A stretch of DNA of 64,000 nt, from contig NZ_BILZ01000019.1 of assembly GCF_004000825.1 (NCBI RefSeq), positions 1 through 64,000 on the forward strand, given 5' to 3'. Source of the stretch: Paenibacillus kobensis NBRC 15729. GTDB lineage: Bacteria; Bacillota; Bacilli; Paenibacillales; Paenibacillaceae. The notes beneath the pieces were generated by a model. The model did no database searches, was not told the DNA's origin, and was given only the letters and a program-made list of their open reading frames with translations. The position numbers and the translations under genes are program-made. Position 1 is the first letter of the stretch. Each line of letters begins with the position of its first letter. This document shows, piece after piece, positions 16,056 through 25,535 of this stretch.

Positions 16056-17864
16056 ATGGGAATTCACGAATTAGATGGCGATGCAATGCAGACCGGGCGG
16101 CGGGAATCCGTTGACGAACAGCACGGCCGAATGCTCGCCGAGCGGGCGCGGCAGGGCGATACGGAAGCGTTCGGCGAGCTGATCGAGCAGCACCGGCATC
16201 GTGTCAAAGGCTGGGCGCAGCAGATAACCGGAGATCCTCATATGGCTGACGACATTGTGCAGGATGCGCTCATTCGCGCTTTTCTGCATATCGGTACGCT
16301 GCAGGATTCAAGCCGTTTTCTGTCGTGGCTGCACCGGATTGTACAGAACCAGGCCAATATGCGTATGCGGCGCGGGGGCCCATATAGGAAGGAAAGGCCG
16401 TTCGCCGCATTCCGGCCTGCGGAGTCGGATAGCAGCCATGTCGAATGGAGCGACTTGGACAGCGTTTTGTTCCATCTGACCCGGTCGGCCTCGAAGGCGG
16501 CAAGCGGCGATGACGATCCGGCAGAGCATCTCATGCGCAAGGAGATGTACGAGACGATTCATGCGCTGCTGCACTGCCTGTCGAAGAAGGAACGCGGCAT
16601 ATTCGAGGCTTATTTCTTCCGGCAGCTTAGTCCTGATGAGATCGCATCCATGTATCAGATGACGACAGGCTCCATCTACACGTATATCCACCGGTCCCGC
16701 CAGAAACTGCGCAATGAGCAGGTTCGCGCCTCCCTTGGTCTGCTGCCCGAGAAGGGAGGAATCGCTATGGTCAAGAGGAAGCAGCTTGAGTTGCCCGGCT
16801 GGCCGCTTCACGCTTCGGCGTCTATAAGCTTAATCGACCGGATCGGCCATATGCTGGCCGCAATAGGCGACCCGCGTGAAACAGCTGAGTTGATGGGGCT
16901 GTCCGGCTTCGCGTTCCGTATGCAAATATCGGACAAAACGACGTTCGCGGACGGCGTCTACATGTTCGATTGGCGAACTTCCGTGCAGCAATTGCTTCAG
17001 CAGCTCGGCTATGATTCGACTATGCTGTGCGGCCAATTGTCGGACACCCCCGTCCCGCTGCTTGGCGCCGTCGAACGGTTCCCGGTCGTTCTGCCGATCG
17101 AAGAAGCCGTCATTCCATTCATCCGCAAGTATATTGATCTCGGCAAGCCGGTGCTTTATTTCGATACGAGCGCCTCGCGGCCTTACGTTCACGAATGGTC
17201 GCTCATTTACGGCTATGACGATGAAGAGAAGGCCGTTCACTTAACCGATGTACTGAAGCCCAGCGGCAAGATTCTGACGTACGAAGACATCGCGAACAAT
17301 CCGGTCCGGTTTCTCGTTGCCATCGACGGCAAGGGGCCCTCTTCCGCTTCGGCCGCCCCGCGCTTAACGGGCACGGTTCATATGCGCAAGCGCCGGAGCG
17401 ATGAAGCGGTTCAAGCCATTCGATTCGCAATCGCGTATTCGAAGAACCGATGGGGTTATCGTCCGATGACGACGTATCTATCGTATACGACCGGCCTGGC
17501 AGCATACGACCGATGGATGGAGCATCTGCGAGGCGGCCCGGATAAACCGCCGAACCGATACGGCTTGGGCCAGCTTGCTGCGGTCTATGCCAACACGAGG
17601 GGGCATGCAGCCCAATACTTGCGCACGGTGCCGTTCGAGGGTGAGGCGATGCGTCTCACTCTGCTGGCCTCGGAGGCTTATGAGCAAGCAGCCGAAGCGC
17701 TCGCCGAATTAAGCGCCGCCGTACCGTTCGTCCGAGCCGCTGCGGTATTGTCAGCAGAGCAGTGCGAAGCGTATGCGCAGATACTGGAGCAGGCGCAGAC
17801 GTTCGAAGCGGCAGCGATCGAATATTTGGAGAAAGCCATTCACCACTTTGAGAAGGAGCAATAA
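16056..17864 (+). CDS. ECF-type sigma factor fused to a BtrH-like C-terminal domain
   Basis: 602 residues, about three times a normal ECF sigma factor. Residues about 25-105 hold sigma2 (DDIVQDALIRAFLHI), and about 165-220 hold sigma4 (LSPDEIASMYQMTTGSIYTY). From about 240 to 430 the sequence resembles the N-terminal domain of butirosin-biosynthesis BtrH-like proteins (papain-like fold), and about 440-600 is a helical domain. I see no cysteine where BtrH would have its nucleophile, so the extension is more likely a ligand sensor than an enzyme. GGGAGG precedes the ATG. It is followed after four bases by a solute-binding protein gene. Confidence 0.8.
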   Translation: MGIHELDGDAMQTGRRESVDEQHGRMLAERARQGDTEAFGELIEQHRHRVKGWAQQITGDPHMADDIVQDALIRAFLHIGTLQDSSRFLSWLHRIVQNQANMRMRRGGPYRKERPFAAFRPAESDSSHVEWSDLDSVLFHLTRSASKAASGDDDPAEHLMRKEMYETIHALLHCLSKKERGIFEAYFFRQLSPDEIASMYQMTTGSIYTYIHRSRQKLRNEQVRASLGLLPEKGGIAMVKRKQLELPGWPLHASASISLIDRIGHMLAAIGDPRETAELMGLSGFAFRMQISDKTTFADGVYMFDWRTSVQQLLQQLGYDSTMLCGQLSDTPVPLLGAVERFPVVLPIEEAVIPFIRKYIDLGKPVLYFDTSASRPYVHEWSLIYGYDDEEKAVHLTDVLKPSGKILTYEDIANNPVRFLVAIDGKGPSSASAAPRLTGTVHMRKRRSDEAVQAIRFAIAYSKNRWGYRPMTTYLSYTTGLAAYDRWMEHLRGGPDKPPNRYGLGQLAAVYANTRGHAAQYLRTVPFEGEAMRLTLLASEAYEQAAEALAELSAAVPFVRAAAVLSAEQCEAYAQILEQAQTFEAAAIEYLEKAIHHFEKEQ

Positions 17865-17868
17865 TCCT

Positions 17869-19011
17869 ATGAGCGCAATAACAGAGATTCGATTTTTGAC
17901 CGAGTTTCAACAATTGCATAATGTCAGCAGCGCAATCGCGTCGTTCGAGCGCGATCATCCCCATGTGCGAATCATTGTAGAGCAGGCAGCTGACCACTAC
18001 GAATCTCTGCGGGCGTTCAACTCGGATGAAGCGCCGGACATTATCGAATCGGGCGGCTGGTCGCTGTTCAACCGTCCCGGCATGTTCGTTGATCTGCTGC
18101 CTTATGTAAAAGAAGTGCCCGGTCTGCAAGAAGATTTGATTCCGGGCATTATGCGCGTAGCCTGCAAGGACGGCAACCTTCCGGGTCTGCCGGTGGACGT
18201 CTCGGTGCCGCTGATGATATACGATAAGGAGAAGTTCGACCAGGCCGGTCTTCCCTATCCGACAGAGGATTGGACTTGGGACGATATGATGGCACTCGCC
18301 GAGAAGCTGACGATACGCAACGAACAAGGCGTTGCCCGCCAGTTCGGTTACGGCAATGGCGTCGATATCGAGTTTTTCGAGCCGTTCATTATGCGTAATG
18401 GAGGCCGGCTCATCTCGCTCGACGGTACAGCAAGAGGCCATGTGGATCAGCAAGCGGCTATCGAGGCTTTCAAGAAATTGATTGACGCTTACCGTGTTCA
18501 TCAAGTGATCCGCAAACCGGATGAGCCATCCGAGGCCGGCGATCTGCACGAGGGCTTTGCGATCATTTTCGGCTTTACCTGGTTTATAGGCGGCTGTATT
18601 GAGCACGGACTAAGCGGCCGATTCGGGGTCGTCGGATTGCCGAACATGCCGGGCGGCCAGCAGGGGAACATGATTTATATGGGCGCCGCGGGCGTTACAT
18701 CCAAATCGCCTAATCCGCATTTGGCATGGGAGTTTCTGCACCATTACGTCCTGCAGCGCCCGGACTCGTTCCGCTCCCGCTCCACTCGCACACTGCCGAT
18801 AACACGTTCTCTCGCCGAGCAGAGTGGCATGACGGAGCATCCGCTATGGTCGCGGTACATTCAAGAGCTCGATCATGTGCAGATCAGCGGCTTCTACATC
18901 AATGAGAAGTGGAACGCTTCCCGTCAGCTCATCAATGAAGACATCAACCGGATGATCTTAGAGGGCGCCGATGTCGCACAGACCATAAAATCGTGGACGC
19001 GGTTCGCATGA
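17869..19011 (+). CDS. Solute-binding protein homologue without signal peptide, paralogue 1
   Basis: 380 residues of the family-1 sugar-binding fold (YDKEKFDQAGLPYPTEDWTW, GVVGLPNMPGGQQGNMIYMG). The N-terminus MSAITEIRFLTEFQQ is not a signal peptide and there is no lipobox, so the protein should stay in the cytoplasm. The start is fixed by AAGGAG at 17853 and lies four bases after the sigma gene stop; a longer N-terminus would have to overlap that gene out of frame. No permease or ATPase gene is near. Its last 40 residues are almost identical to those of the protein at 50766. A role as a cytosolic ligand sensor for the fused sigma factor is plausible but unproven. Confidence 0.85.
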   Translation: MSAITEIRFLTEFQQLHNVSSAIASFERDHPHVRIIVEQAADHYESLRAFNSDEAPDIIESGGWSLFNRPGMFVDLLPYVKEVPGLQEDLIPGIMRVACKDGNLPGLPVDVSVPLMIYDKEKFDQAGLPYPTEDWTWDDMMALAEKLTIRNEQGVARQFGYGNGVDIEFFEPFIMRNGGRLISLDGTARGHVDQQAAIEAFKKLIDAYRVHQVIRKPDEPSEAGDLHEGFAIIFGFTWFIGGCIEHGLSGRFGVVGLPNMPGGQQGNMIYMGAAGVTSKSPNPHLAWEFLHHYVLQRPDSFRSRSTRTLPITRSLAEQSGMTEHPLWSRYIQELDHVQISGFYINEKWNASRQLINEDINRMILEGADVAQTIKSWTRFA

Positions 19012-19083
19012 CACCTGTTCCCGTAAGCTACACCTTCATAACCTAACTGGGACCTTAGATCCGCCAAAATCGTTCAGTACCGC

Positions 19084-19134
19084 AACAAAGGCTAGCCCAC
19101 TGTCATTTTTTGACGGTGAAGGCTAGCCTTTGTT
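19084..19134 (+). terminator. Terminator of the sigma/solute-binding pair
   Basis: 14-bp perfect stem AACAAAGGCTAGCC with GGCTAGCCTTTGTT, 70 bases past the stop of the solute-binding protein. Confidence 0.85.
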
Positions 19135-19290
19135 ATTGGTTTCGACCCATTTTGATATGAAACACCATTTTTTTGAACATTTATTGAATTTTTATGTAGG
19201 ATTAAAAAGGAATTTCAGTATATTTGGAGAATATTTCCGATGCACACAGCATTTCACCTGAATTAAATACTACTGGGAGGATTAACATTC

Positions 19291-19944
19291 ATGTATCAAG
19301 CAACTTACTCCGAATTACGCAGAAGTGCAAGGCTAAGCCTTAATGGCAATTGGGGCAAAGCAATTGGCGGTACGCTGCTGCTCTTTGCTGTTATTCTGGC
19401 CGTCTACTTCATTCCGTTTATTGGCCTCATCGTCGCTATCGCATCGCCGCTAATCACGGGTGCGATCGTGCTCGGCCTCTCCAGCTTCTATATGGGCATC
19501 GCACGTGGAGAAATTATATATGTGTCCGAAGTGTTTAGCGGGTTCGGCGATTTCTGGAGAGCAATGCGCTTGTATCTGTTGGTGCTGATGTTCACCCTTC
19601 TATGGACGCTGCTGTTTTACATTCCGGGGATCATTGCCGGTTATCGCTATTCTATGTCTTTCATGATCCTGCGCGACAACCCCGAGATCGGCGCTATGGA
19701 AGCGATTCGCCGCAGCAAGCAGCTCATGGCCGGAAACAAGTTCCGTTTGTTCGTGCTTCAGCTCACCTTCCTCGGCTGGAGGATTCTTGGCATGCTGACA
19801 TTGGGCATCGGTTATATCTGGCTGATCCCTTATGAGGCTATCACTACAGTACATTTCTACGATGATCTGCTCGGCAAAGGAAGGAATCAAACTCCTCCTC
19901 CGCTGGAGCCATTCAACTATGATTTAACAAAGCCTTCTATGTAA
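19291..19944 (+). CDS. DUF975 family membrane protein
   Basis: 217 residues. The N-terminus (SELRRSARLSLNGNWGKAIGGTLL) and the amphipathic GFGDFWRAMRLYL block are typical of DUF975. Four to five hydrophobic helices are visible. A GGGAGG site precedes the ATG. The function of the family is unknown. It is transcribed alone and closed by a hairpin at 19951. Confidence 0.88.
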   Translation: MYQATYSELRRSARLSLNGNWGKAIGGTLLLFAVILAVYFIPFIGLIVAIASPLITGAIVLGLSSFYMGIARGEIIYVSEVFSGFGDFWRAMRLYLLVLMFTLLWTLLFYIPGIIAGYRYSMSFMILRDNPEIGAMEAIRRSKQLMAGNKFRLFVLQLTFLGWRILGMLTLGIGYIWLIPYEAITTVHFYDDLLGKGRNQTPPPLEPFNYDLTKPSM

Positions 19945-19950
19945 CAAGCA

Positions 19951-19995
19951 AACGCCTTTCCTTGCCGGTGCGAACCTTGCAGGAAGGGCGTTTTA
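19951..19995 (+). terminator. Terminator of the DUF975 gene
   Basis: AACGCC...CCTTGC paired with GCAGGAA...GGCGTT followed by TTTATT. Confidence 0.8.
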
Positions 19996-20079
19996 TTATG
20001 CGTCGCCCGCACGGGCCTGACGCTTCTGATTCTGCTATAATACTTTTATCATAACGGTTCACAAGGAGATTCTATTCTT

Positions 20080-20958
20080 ATGACGGCAGATCCGAAATTT
20101 GCGGAGGTCTTTCATTCTGACAACCGGTCCCGCCTGCGAGCCGATTGCGAGAGCTGCTTCGGCTTATGTTGTGCCGCACTCCCCTTTGCCTCCTCGTCCG
20201 ATTTCGCCATGAACAAGAACGCCGGACAGCCCTGCCCTAATCTGCAAGCCGATTTTCGCTGCGGCATTCACCGTTCGCTTCGGCAGCAAGGTTTCCGCGG
20301 CTGTACAGTGTATGACTGCTTCGGTGCAGGACAACATCTATCCCGTCATACGTTCGGCGGCCGCGACTGGCGGCAAGCGCCTGAGACGGCACAAGCCATG
20401 TTCGGTGTTTTCCCGGTCATGCAGCAGCTTCACGAGCTGCTCTGGTATCTAACGGAAGCACTGAACGTTCCGGAAGCGCGGCTCATCCATGAACAGCTGC
20501 AAGAGGCGCTTGAGGAGACGATGCAGCTTACACAGCTTACCCCGGAAGCGCTGATGGAACTAGAGATGCCAGCATACCGGGCAAAAGTCAACGTGCTGCT
20601 GCTCCAGACGAGCGAAATGATGCGCAGCGAAGGTATGAAGTCATTGAATGGCAAGGTCAAGCATCCCAAATCAGTCGGACGCGGCGCCGATCTGATCGGT
20701 GCGAAATTACGGGGCGCTGATCTGCGTTATGCGAACTTGCGCGGAGCATACTTAATCGCAGCTAATCTGTCAGGCGCCGATTTAAGAGGTGCGGATCTGA
20801 TCGGTGCCGACCTGCGCGACACTGATCTGAGCGGAGCGGATCTAACCGGCAGCCTGTTTCTGACCCAATTTCAGATTAATGCTGCCAAAGGCGATGCGCA
20901 TACGAAGATTCCCCCTTTGCTCGTCCGTCCGGCCCATTGGCCTGGCCCAGGCAACTGA
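20080..20958 (+). CDS. Pentapeptide-repeat protein with N-terminal cysteine cluster
   Basis: 292 residues. Residues about 18-95 carry a dense Cys pattern ([14 protein letters not shown], then [19 protein letters not shown]), suggesting a bound metal or iron-sulfur cluster. A helical middle follows, and about 200-260 holds ten or more A(D/N)LxG-type repeats forming a right-handed beta-helix. The combination of metal-site head and pentapeptide tail is known in databases but has no established function. An AAGGAG site precedes the ATG. Confidence 0.85.
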   Translation: MTADPKFAEVFHSDNRSRLRADCESCFGLCCAALPFASSSDFAMNKNAGQPCPNLQADFRCGIHRSLRQQGFRGCTVYDCFGAGQHLSRHTFGGRDWRQAPETAQAMFGVFPVMQQLHELLWYLTEALNVPEARLIHEQLQEALEETMQLTQLTPEALMELEMPAYRAKVNVLLLQTSEMMRSEGMKSLNGKVKHPKSVGRGADLIGAKLRGADLRYANLRGAYLIAANLSGADLRGADLIGADLRDTDLSGADLTGSLFLTQFQINAAKGDAHTKIPPLLVRPAHWPGPGN

Positions 20959-21057
20959 TACGAAAGGGTTTCACGTCATGTTGCATGCCTGCCCGCATAG
21001 ACCGCCGAACTGCTCTATCGCATGCTGAAATCGCTGGAACTTATCTAACCCCGACGC

Positions 21058-21090
21058 AAAGAGCCATCCGTGAGAGCGGATGGCTCTTTG
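21058..21090 (+). terminator. Terminator after the pentapeptide-repeat gene
   Basis: AAAGAGCCATCCG with CGGATGGCTCTTT, loop of six bases. Confidence 0.85.
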
Positions 21091-21184
21091 TTCTGCTAAT
21101 ATAGCGCGGCTTAAAAGCTTCAAGTATGGTTATAGACCGGAGGCGCCCCGCAGGGTACCATCCGGCTTATGTACATGCAAATCG

Positions 21185-21943
21185 TTAGAATAAAAATGAA
21201 TCCGGCGGATTAATTTTGATCAGATCCCACGGGGTCACGACGCCGATCGGCTTGTCTGCCGCATCCCCGTTCTCCGTAACTATTACTGCTTCAATTTTGC
21301 TCCCTCTTGCCAAATGCTCCTCGAACAAATCCTCGATCTCGAACACGTTCATCTGCCGGCTCACGAACAAGTAGTTTCGCCCCGTCTCAAATTCGATAAT
21401 ATGCTCAACTCTCGCCTCCGAGATGGACCAATCAGGCTTGCGGCTCTGCGCATAGATCCATTGAATGATGCCGTCGGCCGTCAGCAGGCACGCGAACTTG
21501 CCGCTTCGGTACACTGGAAATTGCGAGTAGCGGCTGACGCTAATTTCCTCCATCACGTTCTCCAGCGGATCGGCTGCGTCGAACACGACGACTTTACGCG
21601 TCGCAATATCCATCACGCCTGGCGGATGGTACATTTTATTGCAAATCAGCTCGATTCGCTCGACCACATCCGCATGCGGCTCCGCAATATAACGGCCCGG
21701 CGCCCACTTCTCGTGCACAATCGCATTCCGCAGCCGTGCGAACGCCTTCAGATCCTCGTAATAGTTGCGAATGACCGCATATCTCGGCCTCAGCTCGCGC
21801 AATAGCTCGACGAATGCGCCTTCCTTGCCCGCGAACTGCTTCAGTTTATAATGAATTTTGTTAACAGCGGTTTCGAATCGCTCCGAACGGTCCGTCGACA
21901 TCGTTGCGGCATCGCCCGCCAGATTCGAATTCGGCATCGGCAT
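21185..21943 (-). CDS. CBS-domain protein with helical N-terminal domain
   Basis: 252 residues. Residues about 20-100 form a helical HEPN-like region with RLRNAIVHE, and about 110-245 hold a CBS pair (VFDAADPLENVMEEISVSRY ... GVVTPWDLIKI). CBS pairs bind adenine nucleotides and act as energy or signal sensors. The RxRNxxVH-like motif recalls HEPN RNases, but catalytic activity is not established here. It is divergent from the AraC gene. Confidence 0.8.
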   Translation of the reverse strand: MPMPNSNLAGDAATMSTDRSERFETAVNKIHYKLKQFAGKEGAFVELLRELRPRYAVIRNYYEDLKAFARLRNAIVHEKWAPGRYIAEPHADVVERIELICNKMYHPPGVMDIATRKVVVFDAADPLENVMEEISVSRYSQFPVYRSGKFACLLTADGIIQWIYAQSRKPDWSISEARVEHIIEFETGRNYLFVSRQMNVFEIEDLFEEHLARGSKIEAVIVTENGDAADKPIGVVTPWDLIKINPPDSFLF

Positions 21944-22220
21944 GCAGAGGCACCCCTCGTTGTTATATTCTGCTAGACATTACTATAACTATACCGCGTT
22001 TGTCCGGAAACCGGAACAGCAAGCACAGCGGTTGTCCGTATACCCCAGTACAACGCGGGAACCACCCTCCCGGCCCCCAACGCAGTTCATGAGCATGTAT
22101 ATAAGCCTCCCAATCTCTCGCCTGTTGTCCTGCTTCCATACATCCGTGTAAAATAATCCCTAGGCCCGTTCAGTTATGCACTCACATGAATATCACTGTC
22201 CCTTACCGGAGGATGCTGCG

Positions 22221-23162
22221 ATGAACGAATCGACGGTTTATCTCAAGCAAGTCAATCTTGTTCTTGATCATATTCACCGCAATCTCGACGATTCGCTTTC
22301 GTTGGAACGTTTGTCTGCGATCGCCGGATTTTCTCCCTATCACTTCCATCGCTTGTTCAAGCTGATTGTGAGCGAGACTCTTCATCAATATGTCAACCGG
22401 GTGCGGATCGAGAAAGCGTGCCGGCTGCTCGTAAGCAGACCGAACTTATCGCTGACCGACATCGGTCTCGATTGCGGTTTCTCCTCCATTGCCGGATTTT
22501 CTCGAACATTCAAGCTCTACCACCGCATGTCTCCCAGCGAATATCGGAGCTGCTTCCATCACTTTCAGCCGCGCGAAGTGACGCATGCCGAAGAGTATTA
22601 CCGGCACCGGATGCGAGAGCGGCAGCAGGCAAGCGAGACCGCCATCAATGAAACGATTACATGGGCGCTCCAATATGTCCATACCGCACGTGTTACGCAT
22701 ATGCCGCCAGTGAAGGCCGCTGTCGTACGGCACCGGGGATTATCTGATTTGGGGCTTGAGCAGAAAGCTTCTGATGCATTCGACCAAGCTTACGATCTCG
22801 CCGGCAAGTACGGGATGCTGCCGCACAATCCCGAGGTCTTCGGCGTTTCCTATGACGATCCTTACATTACGCCGCCTGAACGGTGCCGGTATGACGCCTG
22901 CGTTACTGTTCTTCCACAAACAGAATCCCGTGAAGAACTTGAAATTAAAATGTTTCCGGGAGGCAAATACGCCGTCCTCGACATATCCGGCACGATCCCG
23001 CTGCTGTGGCTGCTCAGCGGGCTGCTGACGCAGCATTGGCTTCCGCAAAGCGGCTATCAATTGGATGACCGCCCCTTCATCGAGAAGCATTTCAACAACC
23101 CGCTCCACGATCCGAACCGGCATTACCGCGGCCAATGGTGCTTGCCGCTTCGCAGCAAATAA
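22221..23162 (+). CDS. AraC-family regulator with GyrI-like effector domain
   Basis: 313 residues: an AraC double helix-turn-helix at about 1-105 (LERLSAIAGFSPYHFHRLFK, ADIG-like second helix), then a GyrI/SbmC-like domain at about 160-310 (MPPVKAAVVRHRG ... FPGGKYAVLDISG). This is the Rob/SoxS-like layout in which the GyrI part binds small hydrophobic compounds. ATG 22221 has GGAGG upstream. Two VOC genes follow. Confidence 0.9.
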   Translation: MNESTVYLKQVNLVLDHIHRNLDDSLSLERLSAIAGFSPYHFHRLFKLIVSETLHQYVNRVRIEKACRLLVSRPNLSLTDIGLDCGFSSIAGFSRTFKLYHRMSPSEYRSCFHHFQPREVTHAEEYYRHRMRERQQASETAINETITWALQYVHTARVTHMPPVKAAVVRHRGLSDLGLEQKASDAFDQAYDLAGKYGMLPHNPEVFGVSYDDPYITPPERCRYDACVTVLPQTESREELEIKMFPGGKYAVLDISGTIPLLWLLSGLLTQHWLPQSGYQLDDRPFIEKHFNNPLHDPNRHYRGQWCLPLRSK

Positions 23163-23286
23163 CGGGCTGTCGTTAATAAGCGCAAGATTTGTAAAACGGC
23201 GGCGGTTATCCCTCTTTATAATGAAGATCAAGAACTTGCCTTCTGCATAGAACGAACTTTGACGACGAAGGAGATTGCCGAACACA

Positions 23287-24108
23287 ATGATCAGCAACCC
23301 TGTACCTGCTTTATATTTTGACGGAACGACCGTCGATGTGCTGTGGGATAACCACGATGCGGCAATCGAGTGGTACCGCCGGCATATGGCTTGGGAGATT
23401 GGGCAGACGGAGAATTGGAAGCCCGATCCGAGATGTACGCAGGGCCGAATGACGCGGCTTAATTGGGGTACTTGGCTGATCTCCAGCCTGACATCCGAGA
23501 GACTGCCCCACCATTATGCGGAGCGCGGTACGGTCGAATCGAATGTCCGCTTATGCTGGCGAACCCGCGATATTAAGGCTGTCCACCGCCGCTTTCAGTC
23601 CGATGGCGTTCGTCTCTCCGATCTCTATCGAGGACCCGGCAATACGGAATACTTTGATTTCTGGGCAACGAACGAGGGCATCCGGTTCACTGCGCAGGAA
23701 GACCAAAGTGTCCAAGAGGACGGATTCGTCCCTTCATGGATTCGAATCGGGGTACGTGAGCTGGCGCAATCCGCCGAGTGGTACCGCCGCTATATGGGAA
23801 TGGAGGTCGAGAACGACTTCAGCGAATACGGATTCGTCATTATGAGTCTTGGGCTCAATCATCAGCGGGACCAGAAGTCGCTGTGGGTGCTGGAACAGTT
23901 GCCGGAGGGCGCTTATACGGGCAAAGTGTCCGGGCAGGTATGGCCCGTATGCTGGATCCCCGACCGCGAAGCTTTGTTCCAATACCGCACGCATCTCATC
24001 GACAGCGGCATCGAAGCATCCGAGGTAGGCGGTTTCGTTACTCGCGGACTCATCAGTTTCCACTTCTATGATCCGGACGGCAACCGTTTGAACGTGAGCA
24101 GCATGTAA
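23287..24108 (+). CDS. Two-domain VOC (glyoxalase/bleomycin-resistance fold) protein
   Basis: 273 residues with two VOC modules, about 5-135 and 150-270. Each has a WYRR(H/Y)M helix near its start and ends with a YDPDGN/FDFWATNE-type strand. ATG 23287 is preceded by AAGGAG at a longish 13 bases; an upstream TTG sits too close to that site. VOC proteins bind metal and include isomerases, dioxygenases and drug-binding proteins, so the activity is open. It follows the AraC-GyrI gene. Confidence 0.8.
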   Translation: MISNPVPALYFDGTTVDVLWDNHDAAIEWYRRHMAWEIGQTENWKPDPRCTQGRMTRLNWGTWLISSLTSERLPHHYAERGTVESNVRLCWRTRDIKAVHRRFQSDGVRLSDLYRGPGNTEYFDFWATNEGIRFTAQEDQSVQEDGFVPSWIRIGVRELAQSAEWYRRYMGMEVENDFSEYGFVIMSLGLNHQRDQKSLWVLEQLPEGAYTGKVSGQVWPVCWIPDREALFQYRTHLIDSGIEASEVGGFVTRGLISFHFYDPDGNRLNVSSM

Positions 24109-24143
24109 GTAACAGAGAACCTAATCGAGGGGGTACGATGTAG

Positions 24144-24575
24144 ATGAACCATTTTGTTGAGAAAAAAACACCTGCTATCATGGACATCATGACGTTATAT
24201 CTTCCAGCTGCAGACCCTTATCTAACTGCAGCATGGTATGTTGATATTTTCGGATTCGATCCAAAAGCCTCCCATTCTCCGCTTGAGCCGGGCGCGGGAT
24301 CCGTTGTGCTTCTAACTGCAACAGGGTTGGAGCTGTTTTTTATCAAATCCGAAGACAGGCTAGTCATGGATTTCAATAACAACGAAGGCTACAATCATGC
24401 CGTACTTCTCTTTAGGGTCCATGATTCAGAAATTGAGAACATTTATGCACGTATGCAGGAACGCGGCGTGAGACTCGGCACGGAAGGAATAAAGAACCGC
24501 GGCGGCTGCGGCCAGGAAATCGCCTTTTATGATCCTGACGGACGGAAGATAGAAATCAATACATACGGTACATAA
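24144..24575 (+). CDS. Single-domain VOC family protein
   Basis: 143 residues, one VOC module (LYLPAADPYLTAAWYVDIFGF at the start, IAFYDPDGRKIEINTYG at the end). It lies 35 bases after the two-domain VOC gene and may be co-transcribed. From here to about 26.2 kb the sequence is visibly more AT-rich than the surrounding genes, which may mark different ancestry. Substrate unknown. Confidence 0.85.
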   Translation: MNHFVEKKTPAIMDIMTLYLPAADPYLTAAWYVDIFGFDPKASHSPLEPGAGSVVLLTATGLELFFIKSEDRLVMDFNNNEGYNHAVLLFRVHDSEIENIYARMQERGVRLGTEGIKNRGGCGQEIAFYDPDGRKIEINTYGT

Positions 24576-24641
24576 ATATAAAGATACAGCTCTCAAAAAA
24601 TCAGGCCATCCCCCAAGGATGGTCTTGTGGAGATTAAACAA

Positions 24642-25448
24642 ATGAAAATAGGAATTGATTTAGGCGGATCTCTTATCAAAACAGCCTGCTTGGAGAATGA
24701 GACGCTTACTCTGAAGAAGTATTCCCTTGCGGAATTCGATCAACTTATCGCTTGGCTGCATCGTTTCGATTCACCTGAAATATGTATTACCGGCGGTCGG
24801 GCCTTCCAGTTAAAATCACGGATTACAGAGAATGTTACGGATATTGTAGAATTCGCGGCAACTATAAAGGGATCCATGCACCTTCTGCACAAAGAGGGAC
24901 TGTCGTTAGATTCTTATATCCTAACTAATGTTGGAACAGGCACTTCCATTCATGCCGTGCTCCAAGGCAAGCATGAGCGCCTAGGCGGCACCGGCGTTGG
25001 CGGAGGAACGTTAATGGGTTTATCCAAGCTGCTTACAGGAATAACCGATTTTGATGAAATAGTAACGAAGGCGTCGAGCGGAACCCGAAGTCGGATCGAC
25101 ATGAAAGTCAGCGACATTTATAGAGGCTCGATTCCGCCAATTGCGGGGGATTTAACTGCGAGCAACTTTGGCAAATTATTTGCAGAGGACGTGCGTGAGG
25201 TTCATTCCGTGGAGGATCTATTATCTTCTGTCGTTGGAATTGTCGGAGAAACCGTAGCAACTACGAGCGTACTAGCTGCGGGGCAGTATAAAGATCTATC
25301 CATCGTTTATATTGGTTCGACTTTTAATAAAAATAAACCGCTGCAAGATGTTGTTTATGATTACACCAATCTTAGGGGAGCAACTCCTATTTTCTTAAAA
25401 CAAGGCGAGTTCTGCGGAGCCATCGGCGCGCTTCTGAGTATCGGGTGA
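24642..25448 (+). CDS. coaW: Type II pantothenate kinase (CoaW-like)
   Basis: 268 residues with the ASKHA fold: phosphate-1 motif GIDLGGSLIKTA at the N-terminus, NVGTGTSIHAV (phosphate-2) and GGTGVGGGTLMGLSKLL. Type II enzymes phosphorylate pantothenate at the start of CoA synthesis and, unlike type I, escape CoA feedback. It is full length. ATG 24642 is preceded by GTGGAG at nine bases. Base composition is more AT-rich than that of most neighbours. Confidence 0.88.
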   Translation: MKIGIDLGGSLIKTACLENETLTLKKYSLAEFDQLIAWLHRFDSPEICITGGRAFQLKSRITENVTDIVEFAATIKGSMHLLHKEGLSLDSYILTNVGTGTSIHAVLQGKHERLGGTGVGGGTLMGLSKLLTGITDFDEIVTKASSGTRSRIDMKVSDIYRGSIPPIAGDLTASNFGKLFAEDVREVHSVEDLLSSVVGIVGETVATTSVLAAGQYKDLSIVYIGSTFNKNKPLQDVVYDYTNLRGATPIFLKQGEFCGAIGALLSIG

Positions 25449-25535
25449 TGGTTGTCCCTGATGAAACTAAACAAGCTGCCCAAGGATGTACCCTGGCCAA
25501 CTTGTCTGCATAAGCAATCGTTACGGGGCGTGAGT

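Noticed and set aside
17656-18606. 316-codon minus-strand frame over the sigma/solute-binding junction
   Set aside because: Spans two real plus-strand genes and has no recognisable protein features.
17869-19011. Sugar ABC transporter binding lipoprotein
   Set aside because: No signal peptide, no lipobox and no permease or ATPase genes nearby.
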